Part shown: piece after piece, positions 13,776 to 21,533 of the stretch
How the letters are laid out: each line of letters opens with the position of its first letter
Position numbering within the stretch: position 1 is the stretch's first letter
Source: Actinomycetes bacterium
GTDB lineage: Bacteria > Actinomycetota > Actinomycetes > Propionibacteriales > Propionibacteriaceae
Direction: 5' to 3'
NCBI GenBank assembly: GCA_023436925.1
Contig: JAEZHJ010000197.1
Location: 1-28,309 of the forward strand
DNA: 28,309 nucleotides
Notes under the pieces: model-generated
The model's input: the letters and a program-made list of their open reading frames with translations, nothing else
What the model was told of the DNA's origin: nothing
Database searches by the model: none
Position numbers and translations under genes: made by a program

Positions 13776-15302
13776 ATGACGGGAGAGGAAAGCCCCACAG
13801 CCGCGGTGCCGCGGCTGACCATCGAAGGGGTCTCCAAGAGCTTCGAGGCGATCCACGCCTTGCGGGACGTCTCCTTCGAGCTTGCGCCCGGGGAGATCCA
13901 CGCACTGGTGGGCGAGAACGGAGCCGGCAAGTCGACCCTGGTCGGCATCATCACGGGGCTGCGGGAACCCGACACCGGACGCGTGCTGCTCAACGGCACG
14001 GAGGTGGGGTTCCACAACCCGCTCGAGGCGCGCGCCCATGGTGTCGCGGCGGTCTTCCAGGACCCCAACCTGTTCCCGCACCTGTCGATCGCGGAGAACA
14101 TCGTGACCGGCGCCTACCCCCGCAAGGGCATGCTGCTGGACCGCGCCGAGATGCGCCGACTGGCCCGCACCAAACTGGAGGACCTCGGCTTCGACCTCGA
14201 CCCGGACCGGCTGGTGGCCGAACTGACCGTCGCCGAGGCCCAGTTCGTCGAGATCGCCCGCGCCGTCGAGCCCGGTCTGCAGTTGCTGATCCTGGACGAG
14301 CCGACCAGCGCGCTGACCCCGTCCGAGGCCGGCCGGCTGTACACCATGGTCGAGACCCTCAAGGCGGCCGGCACCACGATCATCTGGATCTCGCACCGGA
14401 TGGACGAGATCCGCCGCCTGGCCGACACCATCACCGTGCTGCGGGACGGCCAGCACGTCGTCACCGCCCCCGCGTCCGACCTCGACGACGACGCCATGAT
14501 CAAGGCGATGGTCGGCCGCTCGGTCGCGCTGCAGCGGGTGCCCCGGACCGAACCGCTCGGCCCGGTCCGGCTCAAGGTGCGCGACCTCAGCCTGCCCGGC
14601 ACCTTCGCCGACATCTCCTTCGAGGTCGCCGAGGGCGAGATCGTCGCGATCGCCGGCCTGGTCGGCTCGGGCCGCTCCGAGATCCAGCAGGCGATCTTCG
14701 GGCTCAGCCCCCAGGTCACCGGCACCATCGAGGTGGACGGCGAGGCCGTCCGCCCGGACAGCCCCGCCACGATGGCCCGCCGCGGCGTGGTCTACCTGCC
14801 GGAGGACCGCGACGCCGAGGGCGTCATCTCGTCGATGACGATCAAGGACAACATCGCCCTGCCCAGCATCCGGGCGCTCTCCCCCACCGGCTTCATGAAC
14901 TCGCGCAAGGAGCGCAGCCTGGCCGCCGGGCAGCGCGACGCGCTCAGCATCAAGGGCGACATCGAGGCTCTGGTCAGTTCGCTCTCGGGCGGCAACCGGC
15001 AGAAGGTGGCGCTCGCCCGCTGGCTGGCCACCGACCCGCACGTGCTGCTGCTCGACGAGCCGACCCACGGCATCGATGTCGGCACCAAGGTGCAGGTCCA
15101 CGACATCATGCGCCGCCTCGCCCGGGAGGGCCGGATGGCCATCCTCATGGTCTCCTCCGACCTGCCCGAGGTCCTGGCCGTCAGCGACCGCGTCCTGGTG
15201 ATCAGGCGCGGCCGGCTGGCCGCCACCATCGATACCGACGATGCCACCCAGGAGAACATCATGGCCGCCGCCACCGTCACCCGCGAGGAGGCGGGGCGAT
15301 GA
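13776..15302 (+). CDS. CUT2-type sugar ABC transporter, double ATPase
   Basis: The 508-residue protein has two nucleotide-binding domains, as in RbsA, LsrA and RhaT. In the first, Walker A is GENGAGKS (46-53), the Q-loop is Q95, the signature is degenerate (LTVAEAQ) and Walker B is LILDEP (171-176) with switch H207. In the second, Walker A is degenerate (GLVGSGRS, 294-301), the signature LSGGNRQ (403-409) is intact and Walker B is LLLDEP (424-429). This complementary decay is normal for CUT2 ATPases. GGAAGG six bases upstream fixes the ATG at 13776. The stop overlaps the start of the first permease (ATGA). It powers import through the two permeases at the inner face of the membrane. Confidence 0.95.
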   Translation: MTGEESPTAAVPRLTIEGVSKSFEAIHALRDVSFELAPGEIHALVGENGAGKSTLVGIITGLREPDTGRVLLNGTEVGFHNPLEARAHGVAAVFQDPNLFPHLSIAENIVTGAYPRKGMLLDRAEMRRLARTKLEDLGFDLDPDRLVAELTVAEAQFVEIARAVEPGLQLLILDEPTSALTPSEAGRLYTMVETLKAAGTTIIWISHRMDEIRRLADTITVLRDGQHVVTAPASDLDDDAMIKAMVGRSVALQRVPRTEPLGPVRLKVRDLSLPGTFADISFEVAEGEIVAIAGLVGSGRSEIQQAIFGLSPQVTGTIEVDGEAVRPDSPATMARRGVVYLPEDRDAEGVISSMTIKDNIALPSIRALSPTGFMNSRKERSLAAGQRDALSIKGDIEALVSSLSGGNRQKVALARWLATDPHVLLLDEPTHGIDVGTKVQVHDIMRRLAREGRMAILMVSSDLPEVLAVSDRVLVIRRGRLAATIDTDDATQENIMAAATVTREEAGR

Positions 15303-16327
15303 ACCCCTCGTCCGTCCTGCAGCGCTTCAAGCTCTCCGGGAGCCGGGGGTCGGCGCTGAAGGTGCGCTTCCTCGGCGTGCTGGCCTTCCAGCTCATGCTG
15401 ATCCTGATCTTCACCGCCCTGGCTCCCCGGTTCTTCTCCTGGGACAACGCGCAGAGCATCCTGTTCACCGCGGCGATCCTGGCCATGGCCGCCGCCGGCC
15501 AGACCCTGGTCGTGCTGACCGGCAACCTCGACCTGTCCGTCGGCTCGATCATGGGGCTGTGCGCCTACGTCGTCTTCGACGTGGCCAGCCAGCACACCTG
15601 GCTGATGGGGCTGACGGTGCCGTTCGCGATCCTGCTCGGCGCGGCCCTCGGCGCGATCAACGGCCTGCTCGTGGCCTACCTCAAGATCCCTGCGATCGTC
15701 GCCACCCTGGGCACGCTGTCGGTCTACCGCGGCATGGTCTCCTTCTACGCCAATGCCATGGAGGTGACCAGCGGCGAACTCCCGCAGTGGATGCGTGACC
15801 TGGCCACCGCCCGCTGGCTGGGGCTGTCCTCCTATGTCTGGATCGCCGCCGCCCTGATCGCGCTGGTCGGCTTGATACTGAACCGGCTGCCGTGGGGTCG
15901 CAAGCTCTACGCCTACGGCTCCAATACCCGCGCCGCCTACTACTACGGCCTGGACGAGAACCGCATCCTGCTCGGCGCCTACGTGGGCGCGGGCGCGATC
16001 GCCGGCTTCGTCGGGCTGCTGCTGGGTGCCCAGGTGGGCAACATCAACTCGCTGCTCGCCTCGGGCATCGAGATGCAGGTGCTCGCCGCCGTGGTGATCG
16101 GCGGGGTCAGCATCTGGGGCGGCTCAGGCAGCGTCTGGGGCGCGGCGCTGGGCGCCATCGTGCTCGCCACGATCAACAACGGGCTCGTCCTGGTGGGCGT
16201 GCAGGAGTTCTACCGGCTGCTCTTCCAGGGCCTGGCGATCGTCGCGGCCGTCGCCGTCGACGCGATGGTCCAAAAGCGGGTGCTCAGCGCCACCAGCCGG
16301 CGTTCGATCCTGGAGGTGGCGGCATGA
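15299..16327 (+). CDS. CUT2-type ABC transporter permease 1
   Basis: The 342-residue membrane protein has about ten hydrophobic segments and the CUT2 permease signatures: TLVVLTGNLDLSVGSIMGL near residue 70, ALGAINGLLVAYLKIPAIVATLGTL, and VIGGVSIWGGSGSVWGAALGA near the C-terminus, the region that contacts the ATPase. A charged N-terminal tail precedes the first helix. It starts inside the ATPase stop (ATGA overlap) and its own stop overlaps the next permease in the same way, so the three genes are translated as one coupled set. It resembles LsrC and RhaP more than RbsC in being one of two different permeases. Confidence 0.93.
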   Translation: MNPSSVLQRFKLSGSRGSALKVRFLGVLAFQLMLILIFTALAPRFFSWDNAQSILFTAAILAMAAAGQTLVVLTGNLDLSVGSIMGLCAYVVFDVASQHTWLMGLTVPFAILLGAALGAINGLLVAYLKIPAIVATLGTLSVYRGMVSFYANAMEVTSGELPQWMRDLATARWLGLSSYVWIAAALIALVGLILNRLPWGRKLYAYGSNTRAAYYYGLDENRILLGAYVGAGAIAGFVGLLLGAQVGNINSLLASGIEMQVLAAVVIGGVSIWGGSGSVWGAALGAIVLATINNGLVLVGVQEFYRLLFQGLAIVAAVAVDAMVQKRVLSATSRRSILEVAA

Positions 16328-17304
16328 AGGGCGTGATCCGGAGCTACTCCGCCGAGCTGCTGCTCGTCGTGCTCATCGTGCTGGCCGGCATCTGGTCGTC
16401 CCAGCTCTCGCCGTACTTCCTTGACATCAACAACCTGATGAACTCCGCGGCCTTCTTCGTGGTGTTCGGCCTGATGGCCTTCGGGTTGTTCCCGGTCGTC
16501 GCCCAGGGCGAGATCGACATCTCCCTGGCCTCCACCTTGGCGGTGGCGAGCGTGCTGTTCGCGAAGCTGTCGGTGGCCGGGGTGCCGGTGCTGGCCGCCC
16601 TGCCGATCGTGCTGGCGGTCACCGCCGCGCTCGGCGCGATCAACGGCCTGCTGGTCGCCTACGCCGGGCTGCCCTCGCTGGCGGTGACGCTGGGTACCCT
16701 CGGCGCCTACCGCGGCGTCGCCTACCTGCTGGCCGGCGACGCCGGGGTGACCGGCCTGAGCGACGACTACACGCTGCTGGGCCAGTCCTGGGTCGGCGTG
16801 GTGCCCTCCACGGTCGTCCTGTTCCTGGTCTTCGCGCTGGTCATCGGAATCGTGATGGAGAGCACCCGGTTCGGCCGGTACAGCTACGCGATCGGGGCCA
16901 ACCCGGCCGCCTCGCGAACCGCGGCTGCCCCCGTCCGCCAGACCCGGGTCCTCGCCTACGCCCTGGCAGGGGTGAGCGCCGGCCTGGCCGGCTTCGTCTG
17001 GGTCAACCAGTACCAGTCGGCCCGCGGCGACAACGCCGACGGCTCGATCCTGTTCGTGCTGACGGCGGTCGTGCTGGGCGGCGTGTCGATCAAGGGCGGC
17101 ACCGGCCGCGCCCTCGGGGTCCTGCTGTCGACCATCCTGCTGGCCACCATCCAGACCGGCATGAAGCTGGCCAACGTGCCCGGCACGAGCCAGACCCTGG
17201 TCGTCGGCGTGCTGCTGATCGCAGCGATCGGCGGCCCCACCCTCGTCCGGCTCATCCGCAATGCGGTCAATCGGGCCAGGCCCGTCGCCGCGAGGAGGGG
17301 GTGA
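16324..17304 (+). CDS. CUT2-type ABC transporter permease 2
   Basis: The 326-residue membrane protein is homologous to permease 1. It shares GEIDISLASTLAVAS, AINGLLVAYAGLPSLAVTLGTLGAYRGVAYL and VLGGVSIKGGTGRALGVLLSTILLATIQ. The ATG at 16324 overlaps the stop of permease 1; an open frame extends far upstream but is only the shadow of that gene. Two different permeases form the heterodimeric pore, as in Lsr and rhamnose transporters, whereas ribose systems use one. The binding-protein gene begins 84 bases after its stop. Confidence 0.93.
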   Translation: MKGVIRSYSAELLLVVLIVLAGIWSSQLSPYFLDINNLMNSAAFFVVFGLMAFGLFPVVAQGEIDISLASTLAVASVLFAKLSVAGVPVLAALPIVLAVTAALGAINGLLVAYAGLPSLAVTLGTLGAYRGVAYLLAGDAGVTGLSDDYTLLGQSWVGVVPSTVVLFLVFALVIGIVMESTRFGRYSYAIGANPAASRTAAAPVRQTRVLAYALAGVSAGLAGFVWVNQYQSARGDNADGSILFVLTAVVLGGVSIKGGTGRALGVLLSTILLATIQTGMKLANVPGTSQTLVVGVLLIAAIGGPTLVRLIRNAVNRARPVAARRG

Positions 17305-17388
17305 GGCCGGACTCCGTCAGTCCCGTCCCGTGCATATCTCAAACCCCAAGAGCCTGAACCAGTTTCAACGATGAAAGGTAGTCCCCTG

Positions 17389-18456
17389 ATGTCCCTGTCG
17401 AAGCGGCTCCGCAAGCTCGGAGCAGTTGCCGCATCCTCCCTGGTGATCGCGTCGCTCGCGGCGTGCACCACCACTCCGCCCGGCAGCACCTCTGCCCCGG
17501 CCGCCGACCCGAGCGAGACCGCCAGCGCCGCGGCCCCGCTGAAGGTCTTCATGGCCCCGAAGTTCACCGGTCTGGCCTACTTCGAGGTCGCCCGCGTCGG
17601 CGGCGAGGACGCCGGCAAGGAACTGGGTCTCGATTTCCAGTACATCGGCTCCGACAAGGCCGAGGCGACCGAGCAGATCTCCACGCTCACCAACGCCGTC
17701 GCGCAGAAGCCCGATGCCCTGGTCGTCAGCGCCATCGACGGTGACGCCGTCGCCCCCGCGCTGAAGCAGGCCCGTCAGGCCGGCATCAAGGTCGTGACCT
17801 ACGACGCCGACGCCGCGGTCGATGCCCGCGACCTGTTCATCAACCAGCTCTCCTACGAGCTGGCGGCCAAGACCATGCTGGACGCGGCCCTGCTGAACTC
17901 GCCCGAGGGCGGCAAGGTGGCCTTCATCTCGGCCTCCCCGACCGCGCCGAACCACACCGCGCACGTGAAGTTCATGAAGGAGATGATCGACAACGATCCG
18001 GCCTACTCCATGTTCTCCTACGTCGACGCCGTGCAGTTCGCGGCTGATGACGCCCAGAAGAGCCAGGAGATCGCGCTGAACCTGATCCAGTCGAACCCCG
18101 ACCTGAAGGTCATCATCTCCTCCTCCGCGGTGTCCGCCCCGGCGGCCCAGCAGGCCATCATCAACGCCGGCAAGAGCGGTCAGGTGTGGGCCACCGGTGT
18201 CGCGCTGCCGTCCTCGGTCCGCGACTTCATCAAGGACGGGCACTCGAAGGCCTTCATGATGTGGGATCCGGCCGAGCTCGGCTACATCGCGACGGTTGCC
18301 GCCGCGCAGCTCGCCGAGGGCAAGATCACCGCTGAGGAAGGCCAGACCATCGATGCCGGGAAGGCCGGGACGTACACTGTCGGCCCCGACGGCGAGGTCC
18401 TCTACGACAAGCCGCTGATGTTCACCCCCGAGAACATCGACGACTACGACTTCTGA
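17389..18456 (+). CDS. LsrB/RhaS-like sugar-binding lipoprotein
   Basis: The 355-residue protein has a lipoprotein signal (KRLRKLGAVAASS, then SLAAC with the lipidated Cys26), a Thr/Ser/Pro/Ala linker, and a periplasmic-binding fold from about residue 51. Blocks FMAPKFTGLAYFEVA, KVVTYDADA, FISASPTAPNH and the final FTPENIDDYDF line up with E. coli LsrB as I remember it. Of LsrB's AI-2 contacts, the Lys (K58), Asp (D139 or D141) and one Ala look kept, while the Asp-Gln pair is Asn188-His189 and the Pro is Ser. So it belongs to the LsrB/RhaS clade but probably binds a different ligand. ATG 17389 has GAAAGG ten bases upstream; an ATG at 17371 has none. It is the cell-surface receptor for the transporter. 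Confidence 0.92.
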   Translation: MSLSKRLRKLGAVAASSLVIASLAACTTTPPGSTSAPAADPSETASAAAPLKVFMAPKFTGLAYFEVARVGGEDAGKELGLDFQYIGSDKAEATEQISTLTNAVAQKPDALVVSAIDGDAVAPALKQARQAGIKVVTYDADAAVDARDLFINQLSYELAAKTMLDAALLNSPEGGKVAFISASPTAPNHTAHVKFMKEMIDNDPAYSMFSYVDAVQFAADDAQKSQEIALNLIQSNPDLKVIISSSAVSAPAAQQAIINAGKSGQVWATGVALPSSVRDFIKDGHSKAFMMWDPAELGYIATVAAAQLAEGKITAEEGQTIDAGKAGTYTVGPDGEVLYDKPLMFTPENIDDYDF

Positions 18457-18464
18457 CCATCGCC

Positions 18465-18506
18465 CCGTACGGGCCCCGGGTGTGCACACCCCCGGGGCCC
18501 GTACGG
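18465..18506 (+). terminator. Perfect 16-bp inverted repeat after binding-protein gene
   Basis: CCGTACGGGCCCCGGG (18465-18480) and its exact complement (18491-18506) flank a 10-base centre, TGTGCACACC, which can pair further. It begins 8 bases after the stop codon of the binding-protein gene. There is no T-tract, as is usual for strong GC-rich terminators in actinobacteria. It separates the transporter operon from the second SorC gene, which would then need its own promoter or read-through. Confidence 0.8.
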
Positions 18507-18541
18507 CACCATCACCGGACCAACACAGCGGGGAGGCCCAG

Positions 18542-19495
18542 ATGAAACGCGCCGGGCGGAGCGAAGCGCTGCCCCAGGACCGCACCAGCGCCCTGGCGAG
18601 CATCGCCTGGCTGTACTACATCGACGGCCTCACCCAGGCCGAGATCGCGCAGCGGATGTCGACCTCCCGGGCCACCGTCGGACGACTCCTGCAGGAGGCC
18701 CGCGACACCGGCATCGTCCGGGTGTCCATCGACTCCACCGCCCTGGCCGCCATGGGCCTGAGCCGGCAGCTCTGCGAGCGGTACGGGCTCGACGACGCCG
18801 TCGTCGTCCCGCCCGGCTCGGCCGCCGTGGCCCCGTCCGCGGTCAACCGGCGCGTCGCGATCGCCGCGGCCGGCTACCTGGAGCGCTACCTCAAGCCCGG
18901 CACCGTGATCGGCTTCGGCTGGGGCGACACGGTCATGCACCTGCTCTTCAACCTGCGGGCGGAATCCCTCGACGGCGTCACCTTCGCCTCGGCCGCCGGC
19001 GGCATCGACCGCTACAGCCGTGAGGTCTTCGCCACCGGCAACGGCGTGCAATCCCACCTCGAACTCGTCCCCGCTCCCCTCGTGGTCAACTCACCGGCCA
19101 CCGCGGACGCGCTGCGCCAGGACAGCTCGGTGACCCGCGTGATCGAACTCTCCCGGCAGGCGGTCGCCACCGTCACCGGCATCGGCGCCACCAATGCCGC
19201 GCCCGGCTCCGTGCGGGCCGACTTGTACCTGCCCAGCTCCATCGAGGCGATCGCCGCCCTCGGCGGGGTCGGCGATATGCTCGGCGAGTGGTACGACGCC
19301 ACCGGCACCGTGGTGCCGGAGGCGACCTCCGACCGGCGGATCGGGATCAGCCTGGCCGAACTGCAGGCCCTGCCGAACGTGATCGGCGTCGCCGCGGGAA
19401 CGCCCAAGGTCACCGCCATTCGCGCCGCCCTGCTCGGCGGGTACCTGAATGTCCTGGTGACCGACTCCGAAACCGCCGAACTGCTGCTGGCCTGA
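18542..19495 (+). CDS. SorC-family sugar-responsive regulator (second copy)
   Basis: The 317-residue protein has an HTH at about residues 24-54 (LYYIDGLTQAEIAQRMSTSRATVGRLLQEA) and a SorC effector domain (IGFGWGDTV, VTGIGATN, VGDMLGEWYDATG, LPNVIGVAAGTPKVTAIRAALLGGY). It is clearly paralogous to the SorC gene at 10187, with the same HTH framework but different recognition-helix residues (STSRAT against FVSRQT). GGGGAGG just upstream fixes the ATG at 18542; an in-frame start 20 codons earlier lies in the terminator. It follows the transporter genes and precedes a HAD phosphatase. One paralogue may act on the divergent promoter and the other on a nested site. Confidence 0.92.
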   Translation: MKRAGRSEALPQDRTSALASIAWLYYIDGLTQAEIAQRMSTSRATVGRLLQEARDTGIVRVSIDSTALAAMGLSRQLCERYGLDDAVVVPPGSAAVAPSAVNRRVAIAAAGYLERYLKPGTVIGFGWGDTVMHLLFNLRAESLDGVTFASAAGGIDRYSREVFATGNGVQSHLELVPAPLVVNSPATADALRQDSSVTRVIELSRQAVATVTGIGATNAAPGSVRADLYLPSSIEAIAALGGVGDMLGEWYDATGTVVPEATSDRRIGISLAELQALPNVIGVAAGTPKVTAIRAALLGGYLNVLVTDSETAELLLA

Positions 19496-19549
19496 CCCGG
19501 CCGGACGTGTCCGGCCCGAACTATCCGCCTGAGAGGAACCTGTCGCGCT

Positions 19550-20416
19550 GTGTTGACCGCCGGCCTGCCCGCCCCCGCTCCCCTGCTCGAGGACATCCGT
19601 CTCGTCGTGGCCGACATGGACGGGACCCTGCTCGACGAGACGGGAGCCGTGCCGGACGCGTTCTGGCCACTGCTGGACCGGCTGGACGAGCACGGCATCG
19701 TGTTCGCCCCCGCCAGCGGCCGCCCCTACCCGGCGCTGGCCGACTTCTTCGGCGACGCGGCCGCGCGGCTGGCGATGATCGCCGAGAACGGCGCGCTGGT
19801 GATGCGCCGGGGCGAGGAGGTCAGCTCGGCCACGCTGGAGCGTGGCTTCGTGGAGCACGCCGTCGCGGTGATGCGCGGGCTGCCCGAGAGCTGCGACATG
19901 GGCCTGCTGCTGTCCGGCCGCGACCGCGCCTACGCCGAGCGGGACGACCCGGCCTTCCTGGCCGAGGCCGGGCGGTTCTACACCACCCTCGAGGTGGTTG
20001 ATGACCTGCTGGCGGTGACCGAGCCGCCGCTGAAGCTCGCGGTGCACGACTTCGTCGGGGCCGCCGCCGGCGGGCAGGCCCTGCTGGCCGAGGCCTTCGC
20101 GCCGTACCAGGTGCTGATGTCGAGCCAGCACTGGTACGACATCATGGATCCCCAGGTCGACAAGGGGGTCGCGCTGGGCGCGCTGCGCCGCTCGCTGGGC
20201 ATCGGGCGCGACCAGACCGTGGTCTTCGGCGACTACCTCAACGACCTCGGCATGATGTCGCAGGCCACCCACACCTACGCGATGGCCAACGCCCACCCCG
20301 AGGTGAGGGAGGCCTGTCGTTACGTCGCGCCGTCCAACCGGGAGCACGGTGTCGTGACCACCCTGACCAGCCTGCTGTCGGCGGGATCCGTCCCAGCACC
20401 CCCGCGACCCGAGTAG
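19550..20416 (+). CDS. Cof-type HAD-superfamily hydrolase
   Basis: The 288-residue protein has the HAD motifs of the Cof (IIB) group: VVADMDGTLLDE with nucleophile D22 and acid/base D24, ASGRP as motif II, the DKG of QVDKGVALGAL with the motif III Lys, and VFGDYLNDLGM as motif IV. A C2B cap sits between motifs II and III. Such enzymes dephosphorylate sugar phosphates and related small molecules. The GTG start has GAGAGGA about 12 bases upstream, rather far. It lies 54 bases behind the SorC gene on the same strand and may drain a toxic sugar phosphate made by the pathway, though Cof proteins have broad substrates and the link is only positional. Confidence 0.9.
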   Translation: MLTAGLPAPAPLLEDIRLVVADMDGTLLDETGAVPDAFWPLLDRLDEHGIVFAPASGRPYPALADFFGDAAARLAMIAENGALVMRRGEEVSSATLERGFVEHAVAVMRGLPESCDMGLLLSGRDRAYAERDDPAFLAEAGRFYTTLEVVDDLLAVTEPPLKLAVHDFVGAAAGGQALLAEAFAPYQVLMSSQHWYDIMDPQVDKGVALGALRRSLGIGRDQTVVFGDYLNDLGMMSQATHTYAMANAHPEVREACRYVAPSNREHGVVTTLTSLLSAGSVPAPPRPE

Positions 20417-20474
20417 CAGCGGCCCCGCGCGGGTACTACGTTTCCGTCCAGGCAGGGGGCTGAACGGAGGGTTC

Positions 20475-21476
20475 ATGGAGCCATTGGTGAGCGTCGTCAT
20501 CCCGGCGCTGAACGTCGGGCCCTACCTGCCGCGGTGCCTCGACTCCCTGCTCGCCCAGACCCACCGTCCGCTCGAGGTGATCGTGGTGGACGACGGCTCC
20601 ACCGACGACACAGCCGAGGTGATGCGCAGCTACGCCGAGGCCCATCCCGAGATCCACACCATCAGCCAGCGGCACCGCGGGCTGGGGCCGGCGCGCAACG
20701 CTGCGCTGAGCATCGCCCACGGCGAGTTCGTCTCGATGGTCGATGCCGACGACTGGGTGGAGCCCGACTTCATCGCCGACATGGTGCGGCTGGCGACCAC
20801 CACCGGGGCAGACGTGGTGGTGGGCAACTTCAGCTTCGACGCGCTGGGGCTGAGCGTCACCTTCCCGTTCCTGCCCGGCCCGGGGGTGATGACCGGCACC
20901 GAGGCGGCCGAGTTGTCGATGAACCTGCCGCGCTTCCCCGCCTTCGCGTGGAACAAGCTCTACCGGCGCGACCTGTTCCGCGCCGACGACCCGCCCTTCC
21001 CCAGCATCTTCTACGAGGACCTGGCGACCACCCCGCGACTGCTGCTGCGCGCCTCCAAGGTGGCGTTTGCCCGCAAGCGGTACTACCACTACTGCCTGCG
21101 CTCGGACTCGATCACCGGCAACTTCGGGGTGAAGAACGTCTTCTCCTTCGCCGCCGCGATCGACGTCCTGCGGCACGACCTGCACGACGACGGACGCTGG
21201 GACGCCTGGCAGCCGGGCTACCGGCGGTTGCTGCGCGAGGCCCGCATCATGATGGGCCTGCAGGTCATCTTCCAGCGCAACTCGATCCCGCTGCGCGCGC
21301 GGCTGCCGCTGCTGTCCCGATTCTCGCGGCGACTCCGGCAACTCGCCGAACCGCCCAGCGGTGGCCACCGGCTCTCCCCCGTGACGCTGCGCAACCCGGA
21401 GACCCGCAGCTCGCTGGCCCGGCCGGTGGTGACCGGCACCCTCACCGTGAAGCGCCCCGATCCGGTCGCCCGATGA
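20475..21476 (+). CDS. Family 2 glycosyltransferase
   Basis: The 333-residue soluble protein has a GT-A domain in its first half. PLVSVVIPALNVGPYLPRCL begins it, EVIVVDDGSTDDT binds the nucleotide, and SMVDADDWVEPDF (DADD at residues 90-93) carries the metal-binding Asp residues. FAWNKLYRRDLF and FYEDLATTPRLLLRA match the acceptor-side block of GT2 enzymes acting on cell-surface glycans or teichoic-acid-like polymers. The C-terminal 120 residues are Arg-rich and helical. GGAGGG 9 bases upstream supports the ATG. No neighbouring glycan gene gives its substrate. Confidence 0.92.
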   Translation: MEPLVSVVIPALNVGPYLPRCLDSLLAQTHRPLEVIVVDDGSTDDTAEVMRSYAEAHPEIHTISQRHRGLGPARNAALSIAHGEFVSMVDADDWVEPDFIADMVRLATTTGADVVVGNFSFDALGLSVTFPFLPGPGVMTGTEAAELSMNLPRFPAFAWNKLYRRDLFRADDPPFPSIFYEDLATTPRLLLRASKVAFARKRYYHYCLRSDSITGNFGVKNVFSFAAAIDVLRHDLHDDGRWDAWQPGYRRLLREARIMMGLQVIFQRNSIPLRARLPLLSRFSRRLRQLAEPPSGGHRLSPVTLRNPETRSSLARPVVTGTLTVKRPDPVAR

Positions 21477-21506
21477 GTACTCGGCGGACGGGCACACTAC
21501 CGCCCG

Positions 21507-21522
21507 CCCACCTAGGGGTGGG
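21507..21522 (+). repeat. Hairpin CCCACC-TAGG-GGTGGG
   Basis: A perfect 6-bp stem with a 4-base loop lies between the glycosyltransferase stop and the kinase start, ending 11 bases before the kinase ATG. It could terminate the upstream transcript or hold the kinase ribosome site (GGGAGGG directly after) in a structured leader. No T-tract is present. Confidence 0.4.
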
Positions 21523-21533
21523 AGGGTGAGCGC

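Noticed and set aside
17355..17367. TGAACCAGTTTCA as an operator before the binding-protein gene
   Set aside because: It is only an imperfect palindrome with short arms and no associated promoter; it loosely recalls GAACTGTTC at 13680 but is too weak to call.
8631..20416. True Lsr (AI-2 uptake) operon
   Set aside because: LsrF- and LsrG-type genes are missing, the kinase looks closer to LyxK, and key AI-2 contact residues in the receptor appear changed.
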